Of a stretch of DNA of 50,907 bases, positions 9,701-17,296 are shown in pieces. The notes beneath the pieces are model-generated. The model did no database searches. It was not told the DNA's origin and saw only the letters and a list, made by a program, of their open reading frames with translations. This DNA is from a virus, in the IMG/VR virus record IMGVR_UViG_3300033998_000441, positions 1 through 50,907 of that record; one strand, 5' to 3'. Both the position numbers and the translations under genes were made by a program. Positions within the stretch are counted from its first letter, which is position 1. Each line of letters opens with the position of its first letter.

Positions 9701-12700
9701 GAGCTTGGTGAGCCTTGCACCACGCTCCGGGTCTGAAAACAGCCAGCTTTCAAATGCCAGCTTGATTTGGGCCTGCTTCTCACGGGCAAGAATAGTATCA
9801 CGCTTGTTTAGAACGTATTTAACCTTATCCTCACCGGTGTCCGGGTCAACGTAGTCCACACGGTCTTTTACCTCCACAGAACGCAGATTCAGGGTGTTTT
9901 CCAATATCTCGTAGGCATTCATGCGGTCGGTACCGTAAGTTTGATTGACGGCAATAGAGGTCTTTTCGGCACTTTTATTGGCGATAAAGTAGGCGCCACT
10001 GTAATTGGAAAATTCCACGCCGATGGCATACCTCCCTGTCTGGTTATATGCCATCGTCTTGAAGGTGTCATACATAAACTGCTGGTACACATCAACAGGT
10101 ATCCATGTGGAGCCAAGAGTAAAGCTGATTTCCTGCGGAGTCAGCGGCGTAGGCTGCACGGATTTCAGGGCTTCCACATTTCGGGCAAACCGCTCCGGTT
10201 CTTCCTCGGCTTTCAAAATGGCTTCGGTCAGCTTATCCTTTACATAGCCACTCAAATATTCCCCGGCGGTCTGCCAGCCGGTGTGAGGACTGCCCGTGTA
10301 CTGTGCCGGGTCTTGATAAATCCGGTCACCCAACTCTGCAATGATTTCATCCGGTGTCGCCTTACGGTGTTCCGGCAACTGATACAGCCACGACATATAG
10401 GAAAGGTCTACTCTGCCCTTTACATTGAGGGATACCTTTAAGGCTTCCTCTGCGGAAAACACTACGCTGGGCATTACCTTGGGCTTAATCGTAGCTTTGT
10501 AGAACATGGGCGTTTTTTCATATACGCCTTTTTCTGTTTTGCTCTCCTGCTCAATGGAACGAAGCAAGGGTGCATTGCTGTCCCTTGAAAATGCGATGAC
10601 ATTACCATAGGAATTGAGATATCCGTATTGCTTCACAAAGTCATCGTATACTTGGTTCAAATATCCAATATGCTCCTGTAGCTGCTTTTCATATTCAGCA
10701 GTAGGCAGATCATGACCGTCTGCATAGACACTGTTTTGAAAGTCAATCAGACTGCGGACAGCGGCGGTGATTTCAATCATGCCACGGATACGCTCTGCTT
10801 TTTTACCGGTAATGTCCTGCCGGTACATACGGGAATTTTCCTGATAATACAACGCATTTTCCACTACGGTATAACTAAAATTGCGTACCGCAGGGTCAGC
10901 AGGCATGGAATCTCTTAAAACGGTTTTTTCTTCCGCATATTCCGATATAGCCTCCGTATAAGTACCTTCCAGATAGGAAACGGCTCTTTCCAGCCGCTCA
11001 TCTAAAACATCGCCGGGGATTGGGCGACAGGCGGTCGTTTTTTCGTTACCGAACATGGACTCATCAAAAACCATCTCGCCTAGCACCATTTCTGAGTGAT
11101 TCACAAAATAGCTGTTGAGCGGAATGCCACCTGCATTTTCCTCCACGGAAAGCCAAGGACTGTTTTCCTTGTCCGGTACAATTTCCCGCTCTCGTTTTTG
11201 TAAAAATAAAATATCCGTGGTAGCTTCAGTTCCTGCCACCTGTTTGAATGCATTATTAGGAAGACGGATTGCTCCCAAAAGCTCCGCCCTCTGTGCAAGG
11301 TATTTTCGGATGGTTGGATTGGATTTATCCAGCGTGTACTTTGAAGTGATTACCGCCACGATTCCACCGAGGCGAACCTGGTCTAAGGACTTCGCCAGAA
11401 AGTAATCATGAATACGGAAATTGTGCCGGTTATAGCGTGGGTCATCCACACGGATAGAGTTAAAGGGTACATTGCCAACCACTACATCAAAGAAATGGTC
11501 AGGAAACTTTGTTTTTTCAAAGCCCATTACCTGAATATCCGCATAGGGATACAGGTGCTTTGCAATGTTTCCGGGAATGGTATCAATTTCTGCGCCGTAG
11601 AGCTTAGAACCGCTCATGCTTTCCGGCAATACGGAGTAAAAGTTACCGGTTCCCATGGCTGGGTCTAAGATATTTCCTCCATGAAAACCGAAACGCTCCA
11701 GCGCATGATAGATGTGCCGGATTACACTCTGCTCCGTATAGTAGGAGGTCAGCGTGCTTTGCTGTGCAGATTCAAATTCTTCCTCAGTGAGCAATCCCTT
11801 GATTTCCTTGTGTTCCGTTTCCCAGCCGGATTTTCCCTGTGTCAGAGCGTTTGCAAGACCGCCCCAACCGACAAATCTAGCAAGGGTAATCTGTTCTGCG
11901 GCAGTGGCCATGCGTCCCTGCGACTGTAAATCCTTTAACAGACGAATGGCTTCAATATTATTACGGCACTTGGTTTTCTGACCGCCCTCGTACAGATGAT
12001 GATCAGGGGAATAACGATAATGAAAGCCATCCATGGTGCGTTTATGAAAATCTTCCATGACAGCCCGGTTATAATCCTCGTTGGCTTGATTGACAAGAGT
12101 TGCAGCGTTTATTTCCACCTTTGTTTCTTCGCTGTTATCACTGCTTTGTACGGCATCCACCACCATGGAAACAATCTCCCCATCGGTGTAATGGTCTTTC
12201 AGCAACTTGCAGTCTGCAATTTCAGAAATAGGTACTCTTTCCCGGATGACAAATTTGGTGAGGTTCTGAAGCTGCGAAATATCCCCGATTTCCACCGTGC
12301 GCCCATCGTGCATGAACTTAAGGATTTCAAATACCTTGTCATGATAAGAAATACGGTCACCTTCCTGAAAGGGAAGCGGTTCCGGCTCGGTGCTGCTCTC
12401 ATTTAGCAAGGCATCGTTATCCTCACCGTCATTGGCCTCATAGGTATCCTGTGGCTGGGAAAATACTTCAAAGAGATTGAGCTGGGCGGACGGCTCCGTG
12501 AGAATAGATGGCGCATCTAGGGAAACCAGTTGCCCCGCAGCCTCCAGTTCCACTTTTTCTTCGGCGATCAGGTAGCTTTCTTGCTGAATGAGCTGGAGAA
12601 TTCGTGCTTCAACCTTTTCCCAAGTTAGATGCTCGTGAAAATCAACCCCATCGCTTTTGTACTCAATATCAAAGCCACTGCCATTATAATTGATTCTTTT

Positions 12701-14599
12701 ATGACCACCGTTTTTCAGACTACCGCTGACACCACCAATCCCATACTCATTTTTCAGCACGGCAATGCGGTCTTTTCTGGCAGGCAGCGTGAGCATTGCG
12801 TTATAAATTCTTTGCTTACCGCCTTGAAATGAAATGTGACTGGACAGAATTTGATTGATGATGTCATCTTTGGAAATGATCGGTTCTTCATCTGGTTCAT
12901 AACTATCTTCATCCGTAGTGCCTTTCATTTCTTCCGCTTCATCAGGAATGGAGTAATCATCTAACATACTGTCTGCAGCACTAAAGGGATAGGCTCCCAT
13001 TAAAATAAGCTGGTCAATTTTTTCTGCCAGCTCCCGGTAGGTAAAGGCAAACTGCTGTCCCTCGGTTTCAAAAGTAATATCATTCTTGCCGGACAAAAGG
13101 TACAGATACTCACCGGTCTTAGTGGTGTAATCGGTATCCAGCTTGCCATAAAAGGCTTTCAGGGCATTGGCTTTGGTGCTTTGCTTATGACCACCGCCCC
13201 AAAAACGATATAGTTCTGACTGCCATTCCCGTGTATCTGGGGTAATATCGTCGGCACATAAGACCACATCCACTAGGTCAGATATTTCTTCCTCGTCCAA
13301 CCGAGAAACCAGTTCTGCAACGGGCGTTTCTAGTGCTGTTTTCGTCACGGTTTCGGCAGGTACTTCCTGTGTTTTCTTCGGCGGAACAACGAAAAAACCG
13401 CCCACAGACGGTTCTTTACCATCTGTGGGCGGTTCTGTATGTTGTGTGGGTTGTGTTATCTGACCTTGAGTGCCACTTCTTTCATAATCAGTTCCTCCGC
13501 TGTGAGGGTAATCATGTTCATGTGACTGGCTCTCTCCAGTGTGTCCTCGGTGTCTGGCATCGGCTGCACCGTGAGAAGCTCCTGTATCAGAGCTTCTTTG
13601 CGCTTTTCCGCTTCCTCGTCCACTTGAAGAATCATTTTGTTGATTTCGCCCTGTGCTATCAGCTCCGACAGGCGGTGGGGATGGTGTTCCATCATATAGG
13701 CTTTCCACGCTCTGCCGAATTTGCCTACCGGCATTTTGTCGATCTGCACTTCCTGCGAAATCTGTATTTCGGGATACATCATCCCGTCCTCGGCCTGACG
13801 ATAGCTGAGATTCATCAATGGCTCTGTTCTCATAGATTTGGCTCCTTTCAATTTTGATTGCTTTGATTTCCTGATTAATTTCCCTGAGAATGGGGCGTGC
13901 CAGCGAAACGGTACAGCTACCAATGGTCATAAATAACTCTAAGCTGTTAAAATGGCTGATATTCACAAAGGCGCCATCCTCAATAGGGGCAGTATCAATT
14001 CCGCATTTTCTGAACACAGTATAGGCTACGCTGTCCGTAACAAGCTCGGTAAGCTCCGCCTTGACCGCTTCGATAGGCATACCATAGAGCATACTGCTTT
14101 CATCATGAACCCGAAAATCCTCCAAATACTTTGGCATATGTTCCCGCACCATACGCTGTGCTAATTTATACAGACACTGTTCGATACTGGAAGTAGGCGT
14201 ATTGTATTTCTCATGGAGCTTTAGCAAAAGGCTTGGTTGATACTGTTCCTCTAGTTCCCACAGAAAACCCATGACAGTGCGGAAGCTCTGCGGTGTGCCG
14301 TTAGTGTCCATGAAATCAAACAGATACTTGATACTAGCATTGGGATTTGCCATATCAATTACGGCAATACCCTTTGCGCCCTTGTTGATACTGCGGTTAA
14401 TCCGTTTATCGTGCCATTCATCAAAAGTAGCAAGCTGTGTGGCATCGGGGCGCTGTGCATAAATCAGCACGGAATTGTCAAAGGAACGCTTATAGAACCG
14501 TGCAACACAGGATAACAGCCCCATCCACTCAGCAGGAGTTTTTGTATACTCCTGCACCGACTGCTTATAAAGGTCGGCAAGTAGGGTTGCTTTGCTCAA
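6740..14599 (-). CDS. Giant N6-adenine methylase-SNF2-type helicase protein of conjugative elements
   Basis: A 2619-aa cytosolic protein typical of Tn1549-like elements and large clostridial plasmids. The N-terminal 300 residues look like the ArdC-like region found at this position. A low-complexity Gly/Arg/Ser/His-rich linker follows, then LPD-like segments. A class I methylase fold carries motif I (ILDPAMGTGNFYSVLP) and a catalytic-loop motif VVGNVPFN, a variant of the NPPY motif. The C-terminal third is a superfamily 2 ATPase, with Walker A (AHEVGAGKTFSS), DEAH box (VVDEAHAYKNN), GTPVSNS and a C-terminal helicase motif (QRNGRILRQGNENKE). Proposed roles are protecting incoming DNA from restriction and remodelling DNA during transfer; the exact reaction is not established. 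It overlaps parB by 4 bp. A different frame inside the linker codes for a TnpV-like protein. Confidence 0.9.
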   Translation of the reverse strand: MSKATLLADLYKQSVQEYTKTPAEWMGLLSCVARFYKRSFDNSVLIYAQRPDATQLATFDEWHDKRINRSINKGAKGIAVIDMANPNASIKYLFDFMDTNGTPQSFRTVMGFLWELEEQYQPSLLLKLHEKYNTPTSSIEQCLYKLAQRMVREHMPKYLEDFRVHDESSMLYGMPIEAVKAELTELVTDSVAYTVFRKCGIDTAPIEDGAFVNISHFNSLELFMTIGSCTVSLARPILREINQEIKAIKIERSQIYENRAIDESQLSSGRGRDDVSRNTDFAGSADRQNAGRQIRQSVESLYDGTPSPPPVGADSTGRNQQNDSSSGRGSGKAQRSSDTGASHGAADARHRGHTGESQSHEHDYPHSGGTDYERSGTQGQITQPTQHTEPPTDGKEPSVGGFFVVPPKKTQEVPAETVTKTALETPVAELVSRLDEEEISDLVDVVLCADDITPDTREWQSELYRFWGGGHKQSTKANALKAFYGKLDTDYTTKTGEYLYLLSGKNDITFETEGQQFAFTYRELAEKIDQLILMGAYPFSAADSMLDDYSIPDEAEEMKGTTDEDSYEPDEEPIISKDDIINQILSSHISFQGGKQRIYNAMLTLPARKDRIAVLKNEYGIGGVSGSLKNGGHKRINYNGSGFDIEYKSDGVDFHEHLTWEKVEARILQLIQQESYLIAEEKVELEAAGQLVSLDAPSILTEPSAQLNLFEVFSQPQDTYEANDGEDNDALLNESSTEPEPLPFQEGDRISYHDKVFEILKFMHDGRTVEIGDISQLQNLTKFVIRERVPISEIADCKLLKDHYTDGEIVSMVVDAVQSSDNSEETKVEINAATLVNQANEDYNRAVMEDFHKRTMDGFHYRYSPDHHLYEGGQKTKCRNNIEAIRLLKDLQSQGRMATAAEQITLARFVGWGGLANALTQGKSGWETEHKEIKGLLTEEEFESAQQSTLTSYYTEQSVIRHIYHALERFGFHGGNILDPAMGTGNFYSVLPESMSGSKLYGAEIDTIPGNIAKHLYPYADIQVMGFEKTKFPDHFFDVVVGNVPFNSIRVDDPRYNRHNFRIHDYFLAKSLDQVRLGGIVAVITSKYTLDKSNPTIRKYLAQRAELLGAIRLPNNAFKQVAGTEATTDILFLQKREREIVPDKENSPWLSVEENAGGIPLNSYFVNHSEMVLGEMVFDESMFGNEKTTACRPIPGDVLDERLERAVSYLEGTYTEAISEYAEEKTVLRDSMPADPAVRNFSYTVVENALYYQENSRMYRQDITGKKAERIRGMIEITAAVRSLIDFQNSVYADGHDLPTAEYEKQLQEHIGYLNQVYDDFVKQYGYLNSYGNVIAFSRDSNAPLLRSIEQESKTEKGVYEKTPMFYKATIKPKVMPSVVFSAEEALKVSLNVKGRVDLSYMSWLYQLPEHRKATPDEIIAELGDRIYQDPAQYTGSPHTGWQTAGEYLSGYVKDKLTEAILKAEEEPERFARNVEALKSVQPTPLTPQEISFTLGSTWIPVDVYQQFMYDTFKTMAYNQTGRYAIGVEFSNYSGAYFIANKSAEKTSIAVNQTYGTDRMNAYEILENTLNLRSVEVKDRVDYVDPDTGEDKVKYVLNKRDTILAREKQAQIKLAFESWLFSDPERGARLTKLYNEKFNNVRPRKYDGTDLALPGMADDITLRQHQLDVIAHGLYGDGNLLIAHEVGAGKTFSSIALAYELKRLGKIHKPLIAVPNHLVGQWANEYMRLYPNANILVAEKKDFERKNRRRFVSRIATGDYDAVIMAHSSFELIGLSRERQLAAMQAELDAISDAIEEQKLRDGKDWSLKQMQIFRSNLQFRYDRLFKSEKKDDVIYFEELGVDALVVDEAHAYKNNFSYTKMRNVAGVSGASSQRAMDMHMKCQYINEIGNGKGVIYLTGTPVSNSMAELYVLQKTLQPKELERRGLLMFDSWASTFGKVESSLEIKPEGNGYQMKNRFARFHNLPELMSMFQMIADIKTADMLDLPVPELKTGAVQVIKTAITPEQKRIVMELGERAELIRNGEVDSTEDNFLKLTHEARLLSVDPRAVDPSIPDDSNTKLNICAGKVAEIYHETADEKLAQLIFCDQGTPKYDGSFNFYEATKTALIAKGVKSEKIAFIHDAKTDVQREQLFDKVRSGEIRVLMGSTEKMGTGMNVQQKLVALHHLDVPWRPSDLTQRNGRILRQGNENKEISIFNYITENTFDSYLWQILEQKQRYISQIMTGRSALRSCEDIDDTVLQYAEFKALATSDPRIKQKMETDNEISRLTVLKSSWQSQRNEMQYRISQYYPKEIAAATRKIEGMTADIAAYGQHAPADFQMVIDGRLHEERTKAAEHFMVFARKLGRDTGATLELGTYAGFPIRLVRQWGDGVSIQLCGKCTYSTDMGEAALGNITRLEHLAERMEKAKTEEENNLLSLNQQLTDAKEEMEKPFPDEERLLELQKKKVELDLALEFKDDGEDMMTADEEEGASDRPSVSTAMTLEQRLYQKLMLFAAPVLNSEAYYMKLQSEGFEDLAIEAIGGGEYSIAHYYDCNGDAMRDPEITFTVDKDNRSIDPTSYLQDDMGIFYATDTASPAKVKDLKQFMSQWFTNIKDQGFEPVKVNVYEQEDDSEEIER
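13456..13833 (-). CDS. tnpV: TnpV-like protein overprinted inside the giant helicase gene
   Basis: A 125-aa protein read from the same strand as the giant methylase-helicase gene but in another frame, lying over its low-complexity linker. The ATG at 13833 has a textbook ribosome binding site, AAAGGAG, 8 bases upstream. The sequence has the layout of the transposon protein TnpV: an N-terminal YRQ...DGMMYPE segment, a PVGKFGRAWKAYM segment, then LSELIAQGEINKMI, a central VDEEAEKR helix and a final HMNMITLTAEELIMKE stretch. The normal family motifs I recall are PIGxYGxxRxxYL, LLxSGKLNxxL, IDxxAxxRxE and MNxIRxxAxEIV. The role of TnpV is not well defined; the family was named from Tn4451. That the frame is real rather than a shadow rests on family resemblance and start signal. 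Confidence 0.65.
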   Translation of the reverse strand: MRTEPLMNLSYRQAEDGMMYPEIQISQEVQIDKMPVGKFGRAWKAYMMEHHPHRLSELIAQGEINKMILQVDEEAEKRKEALIQELLTVQPMPDTEDTLERASHMNMITLTAEELIMKEVALKVR

Positions 14600-15606
14600 T
14601 CTACCACCTCCGTATTCAGATTTTCAAAGTACATAGCAAGTGCCTTATCAATGGTATCCTCAATCTCTTTTTTGCTCTGCTCGTTGGTGAAATACTTGGA
14701 AATCACTGTAGGCTTGACCTTAAAGGACTGGGGCTTATTGCTCTTTGGTTTGCGGGTTTTCTCTCCGGAAAGGATTTGTACCATTGCGGTATCGGTCAGC
14801 TTTCCTGTTTCATAGTAGCTGCGGAGTAATTCCGCCTTTTTCATATCCACTTTGTAGTTGTCGGACTCCATGAGGTCAAAAATCTGCTGTTGCTGATTGA
14901 TGTCCTCTACAAAGGAGAGGTCATAGCCTGCAAGAAACGCAATTTCACCGGTATCAACCTTTTCCAGTAAGCCGAAAACCAGCCCTGCAAGACGAATATA
15001 TCGTGCAACCTTGGCATGAGAAAGACCATATTCTCCACCTAATTTTTCGTCTGTTCTCAACTTCGTCTCAACTTGTGACGAAGTTGAGTTTCCCTCGCAG
15101 CCATGAGGATTTAAGAAGATTTCTATCTCTGCTAAAAGGTCGTTTCTCTTACCCTGTGATTTGAGTGCTTCATAGTGTTGGGCAAGGCAATAGGCACGTT
15201 CCGAATGGCTCATATCAGAAAAGGAACGCTGCCGCAGATTGGTTTCTGTGACAATCAGCACGGCTTCATCATGAGTCAGATTTTCCTTAATGATAACAGG
15301 ACCTTTGGTAAGACCTGCTAGCTGACCGGCATTTCGGCGGTTATGACCGCTAAGTATCAGATACCGCCCATCCTCCGTATGCCAGAGGATAATGGGAAGC
15401 AGAATACCAAACTGGCGAACACTATCCACCATGTCGGCAAGCTGCTGTCCCTCATATAGCTTGAACCTGTGGTTCGGAAACGGCTCCATTAAAGAGAAGT
15501 CCATTTCCGTGATACCTCCCTGCACAGGAGCAGGGGCGGTGTCCTGTGCAGGCTCAAAATTGAGCATATCTGCAAAATCTTCAATAATAACTTTTGGCTT
15601 AGCCAA
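14596..15606 (-). CDS. parB: ParB/Spo0J-type partition protein
   Basis: A 336-aa DNA-binding partition protein that would load at parS-like sites and stimulate the neighbouring ParA. The N-terminal ParB/sulfiredoxin-fold domain is clear at residues about 35-125: a MEPFPNHRFKLYEG start, SVRQFGILLPIIL, the CTPase-type motif SGHNRRNAGQLAG, and ETNLRQRSFSDMSHSERA. A central helix-turn-helix follows (LGGEYGLSHAKVARYIRL), and the C-terminus is basic and helical. The start is probably the TTG at 15606, which overlaps the end of parA by 8 bp and has AAGGAG about 10 bases upstream. The downstream overlap is also 4 bp, so the block is translationally coupled. This is the maintenance function of the left-hand element. 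Confidence 0.9.
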   Translation of the reverse strand: MAKPKVIIEDFADMLNFEPAQDTAPAPVQGGITEMDFSLMEPFPNHRFKLYEGQQLADMVDSVRQFGILLPIILWHTEDGRYLILSGHNRRNAGQLAGLTKGPVIIKENLTHDEAVLIVTETNLRQRSFSDMSHSERAYCLAQHYEALKSQGKRNDLLAEIEIFLNPHGCEGNSTSSQVETKLRTDEKLGGEYGLSHAKVARYIRLAGLVFGLLEKVDTGEIAFLAGYDLSFVEDINQQQQIFDLMESDNYKVDMKKAELLRSYYETGKLTDTAMVQILSGEKTRKPKSNKPQSFKVKPTVISKYFTNEQSKKEIEDTIDKALAMYFENLNTEVVD

Positions 15607-16417
15607 CTCCGATCAGCTCCTTTCCGTCTGTTTCTTCACAGGAAAGAAGTTCATCTGCAAACTGACTGTAAGCAATCGCCGCCGGATTTTCTGGCAGGAA
15701 CTCACAGATGGTTTGATGATACAGCACTGCTTCTGCGACCTTGATAGAACGAGGGATACGAGTGTTGAAAATCGGCACTTTTCCGGCAAAGCCCTGTTGA
15801 ATCATTTTATTAACCTGTGCGGACAGAATGGTGTTAGGTGAATCCATGGTGATAAGGATACCATCAATACGCAGACGATGGTTGCTGTTTTTGCTGATAA
15901 CCTGATAATGTTTCAACAACTCAGCCAACCCCTGTGTAGACAAAAGCTCCGCTTGTGTTGGCACAATAATGCTGTCGGCACACATCATCACGTTAATCAT
16001 TGGCGTACCCATTTGGGGCATACAGTCAATGATGATGTACTTGTATCTGTCCTTGATGGTATCCACATACTGCGACAGCATACGCTCACGGAAATCCACG
16101 TTGCACAGATTTCGTTCCAGTGTAAAAAGCTGTGAATTTGAAGGGATAACATCCACACCGCAGTTGGTTTTTATAATATAACTATCGGGATCAGGCAAAG
16201 GCTCGTCCTCAATCAGCTTGCGAATAATGGTGTTGATGGTTACCTCTAGTTTGTTGGTGTTCTTCACACCAAAGATGATACTGGAATGCCCCTGACCGTC
16301 AAAGTCAATAAGAGCAGTTCGGTGTCCCCGCTGGGACAAGAGATAGGCAAGCGTGGTGGCCGTGGCCGTTTTTCCCACGCCGCCCTTCTCGTTCATGATT
16401 GCAATTACTTTTGCCAT
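15599..16417 (-). CDS. parA: ParA-family partition ATPase
   Basis: A 272-aa ATPase that powers segregation or intracellular positioning of the element together with ParB. It has the deviant Walker A motif MNEKGGVGKTATA near the N-terminus, the switch segment LIDFDGQGHSS, a Walker B-like YIIIDCMPQMGTPM, and the usual C-terminal ParA fold. The ATG at 16417 (MAKVIAIM) is chosen because AAGGAG lies 8 bases upstream; a TTG 6 bases earlier is too close to that site. It is the first gene of the leftward operon. Four GGGTA repeats and a long hairpin lie immediately upstream and may take part in its control. Confidence 0.93.
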   Translation of the reverse strand: MAKVIAIMNEKGGVGKTATATTLAYLLSQRGHRTALIDFDGQGHSSIIFGVKNTNKLEVTINTIIRKLIEDEPLPDPDSYIIKTNCGVDVIPSNSQLFTLERNLCNVDFRERMLSQYVDTIKDRYKYIIIDCMPQMGTPMINVMMCADSIIVPTQAELLSTQGLAELLKHYQVISKNSNHRLRIDGILITMDSPNTILSAQVNKMIQQGFAGKVPIFNTRIPRSIKVAEAVLYHQTICEFLPENPAAIAYSQFADELLSCEETDGKELIGVG

Positions 16418-16434
16418 CGGCAAACTCCTTTCTT

Positions 16435-16469
16435 GGGTAAAAAATAATTTGGGTAGGGTAAAAAGGGTA
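16435..16469 (-). repeat. Four GGGTA short repeats in front of parA
   Basis: GGGTA occurs at 16435, 16451, 16456 and 16465, giving TACCC when read in the direction of parA. The repeats lie in an A-rich stretch immediately upstream of the parA ribosome binding site. Clustered short direct repeats in front of parA are often ParA/ParB operators or a centromere, so an autoregulatory site is plausible. The repeats are very short, and chance in a low-complexity stretch cannot be excluded. Confidence 0.35.
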
Positions 16470-16471
16470 AT

Positions 16472-16531
16472 AAAAAAATAGACGTAATCGGTGAAAACCC
16501 TCTTGTTTACTGGGTTTCTCTGATTACTGTC
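16472..16531 (-). terminator. Long hairpin with U-tract between recombinase and parA
   Basis: GACGTAATC...AAAACCC at 16481-16500 pairs with GGGTTT...GATTACTGTC at 16511-16531, with a small internal loop. On the minus strand the hairpin is followed by TATTTTTTT, so it looks like a Rho-independent terminator for the recombinase operon. A TATAAT at the promoter-like position just upstream (minus strand, 16533-16538) means it could instead be an attenuating leader for parA. Confidence 0.6.
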
Positions 16532-16540
16532 TATTATAAC

Positions 16541-17296
16541 TCAGTCATTGGTAAGGATACTTTCCACAGTTTTTGCATGCCATTTTTTCTGGCCTCCAGG
16601 TGTCTGGGCTCCAATTTCCATAAGCCTTAGAGAAATTTTATAGTAAGACATTCCTTCAAGAAAACATTTATAAATATATCTTACAATCTTAGCTTGTTCT
16701 TCGTTTACTACAAATCCTCCATTGGGACCTCTGTCATAACCAAGGAACCTTTTATACGCTACACTAGCTTTTCCATCTGCAAAACGTTTCCGTTGACCCC
16801 ATGTGGTGTTCTCAGAAATGCTTCGACTTTCCTCTTGTGCCAAGGATGACATGATAGTAATAAGAAGTTCCCCTTTTGCATCAAGTGTCCATATATTTTC
16901 TTTCTCGAAATATATCTCTACACCCTTTTCTTTTAATTTTCTCACTGTCGTAAGACTATCTACCGTATTTCGTGCAAATCGGCTAACCGATTTCGTTATG
17001 ATAAGATCAATCTTTCCTTCTAAAGCATCTTCCACCATTTGTTTAAACCCTTCACGACGGGCAGTGCTTGTAGCTGAAATTCCTTCATCACTATACATTC
17101 CTACAAAGACCCAATCATCTCGGCTTTGGATGTAGTTCGAATAATAATCCATCTGAGCCTCATAACTGGTTTGTTGCTCTTCAAGTTCTGTTGATACTCT
17201 AGCATATCCCGCCACTCTTCGTTTCCTTGCGTTACCAATCGGCTGAGCAGTAACTCTGCTTATGGTAGCTGGAATCGTGGTTACTCTCTTTGCCAT
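16541..17296 (-). pseudogene. Large serine recombinase, truncated after the catalytic domain
   Basis: A 251-aa remnant of a large serine recombinase that would normally be about 500-550 aa. The catalytic resolvase domain is present: nucleophile Ser35 in GYARVSTELEE, DEGISATSTARR, and SVSRFARNTVDSL. The start of the recombinase DNA-binding domain is also there (AYKRFLGYDRGPNGGF...). The frame then stops right after KTVESILTND, where family members normally continue into a KYKGD-like stretch and the zinc ribbon. The DNA-binding half and coiled coil are missing, so it is unlikely to act alone. It overlaps the upstream recombinase by 16 bp. The break coincides with the edge of the parA element and with a change in base composition, which points to a recombination junction. 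Confidence 0.8.
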
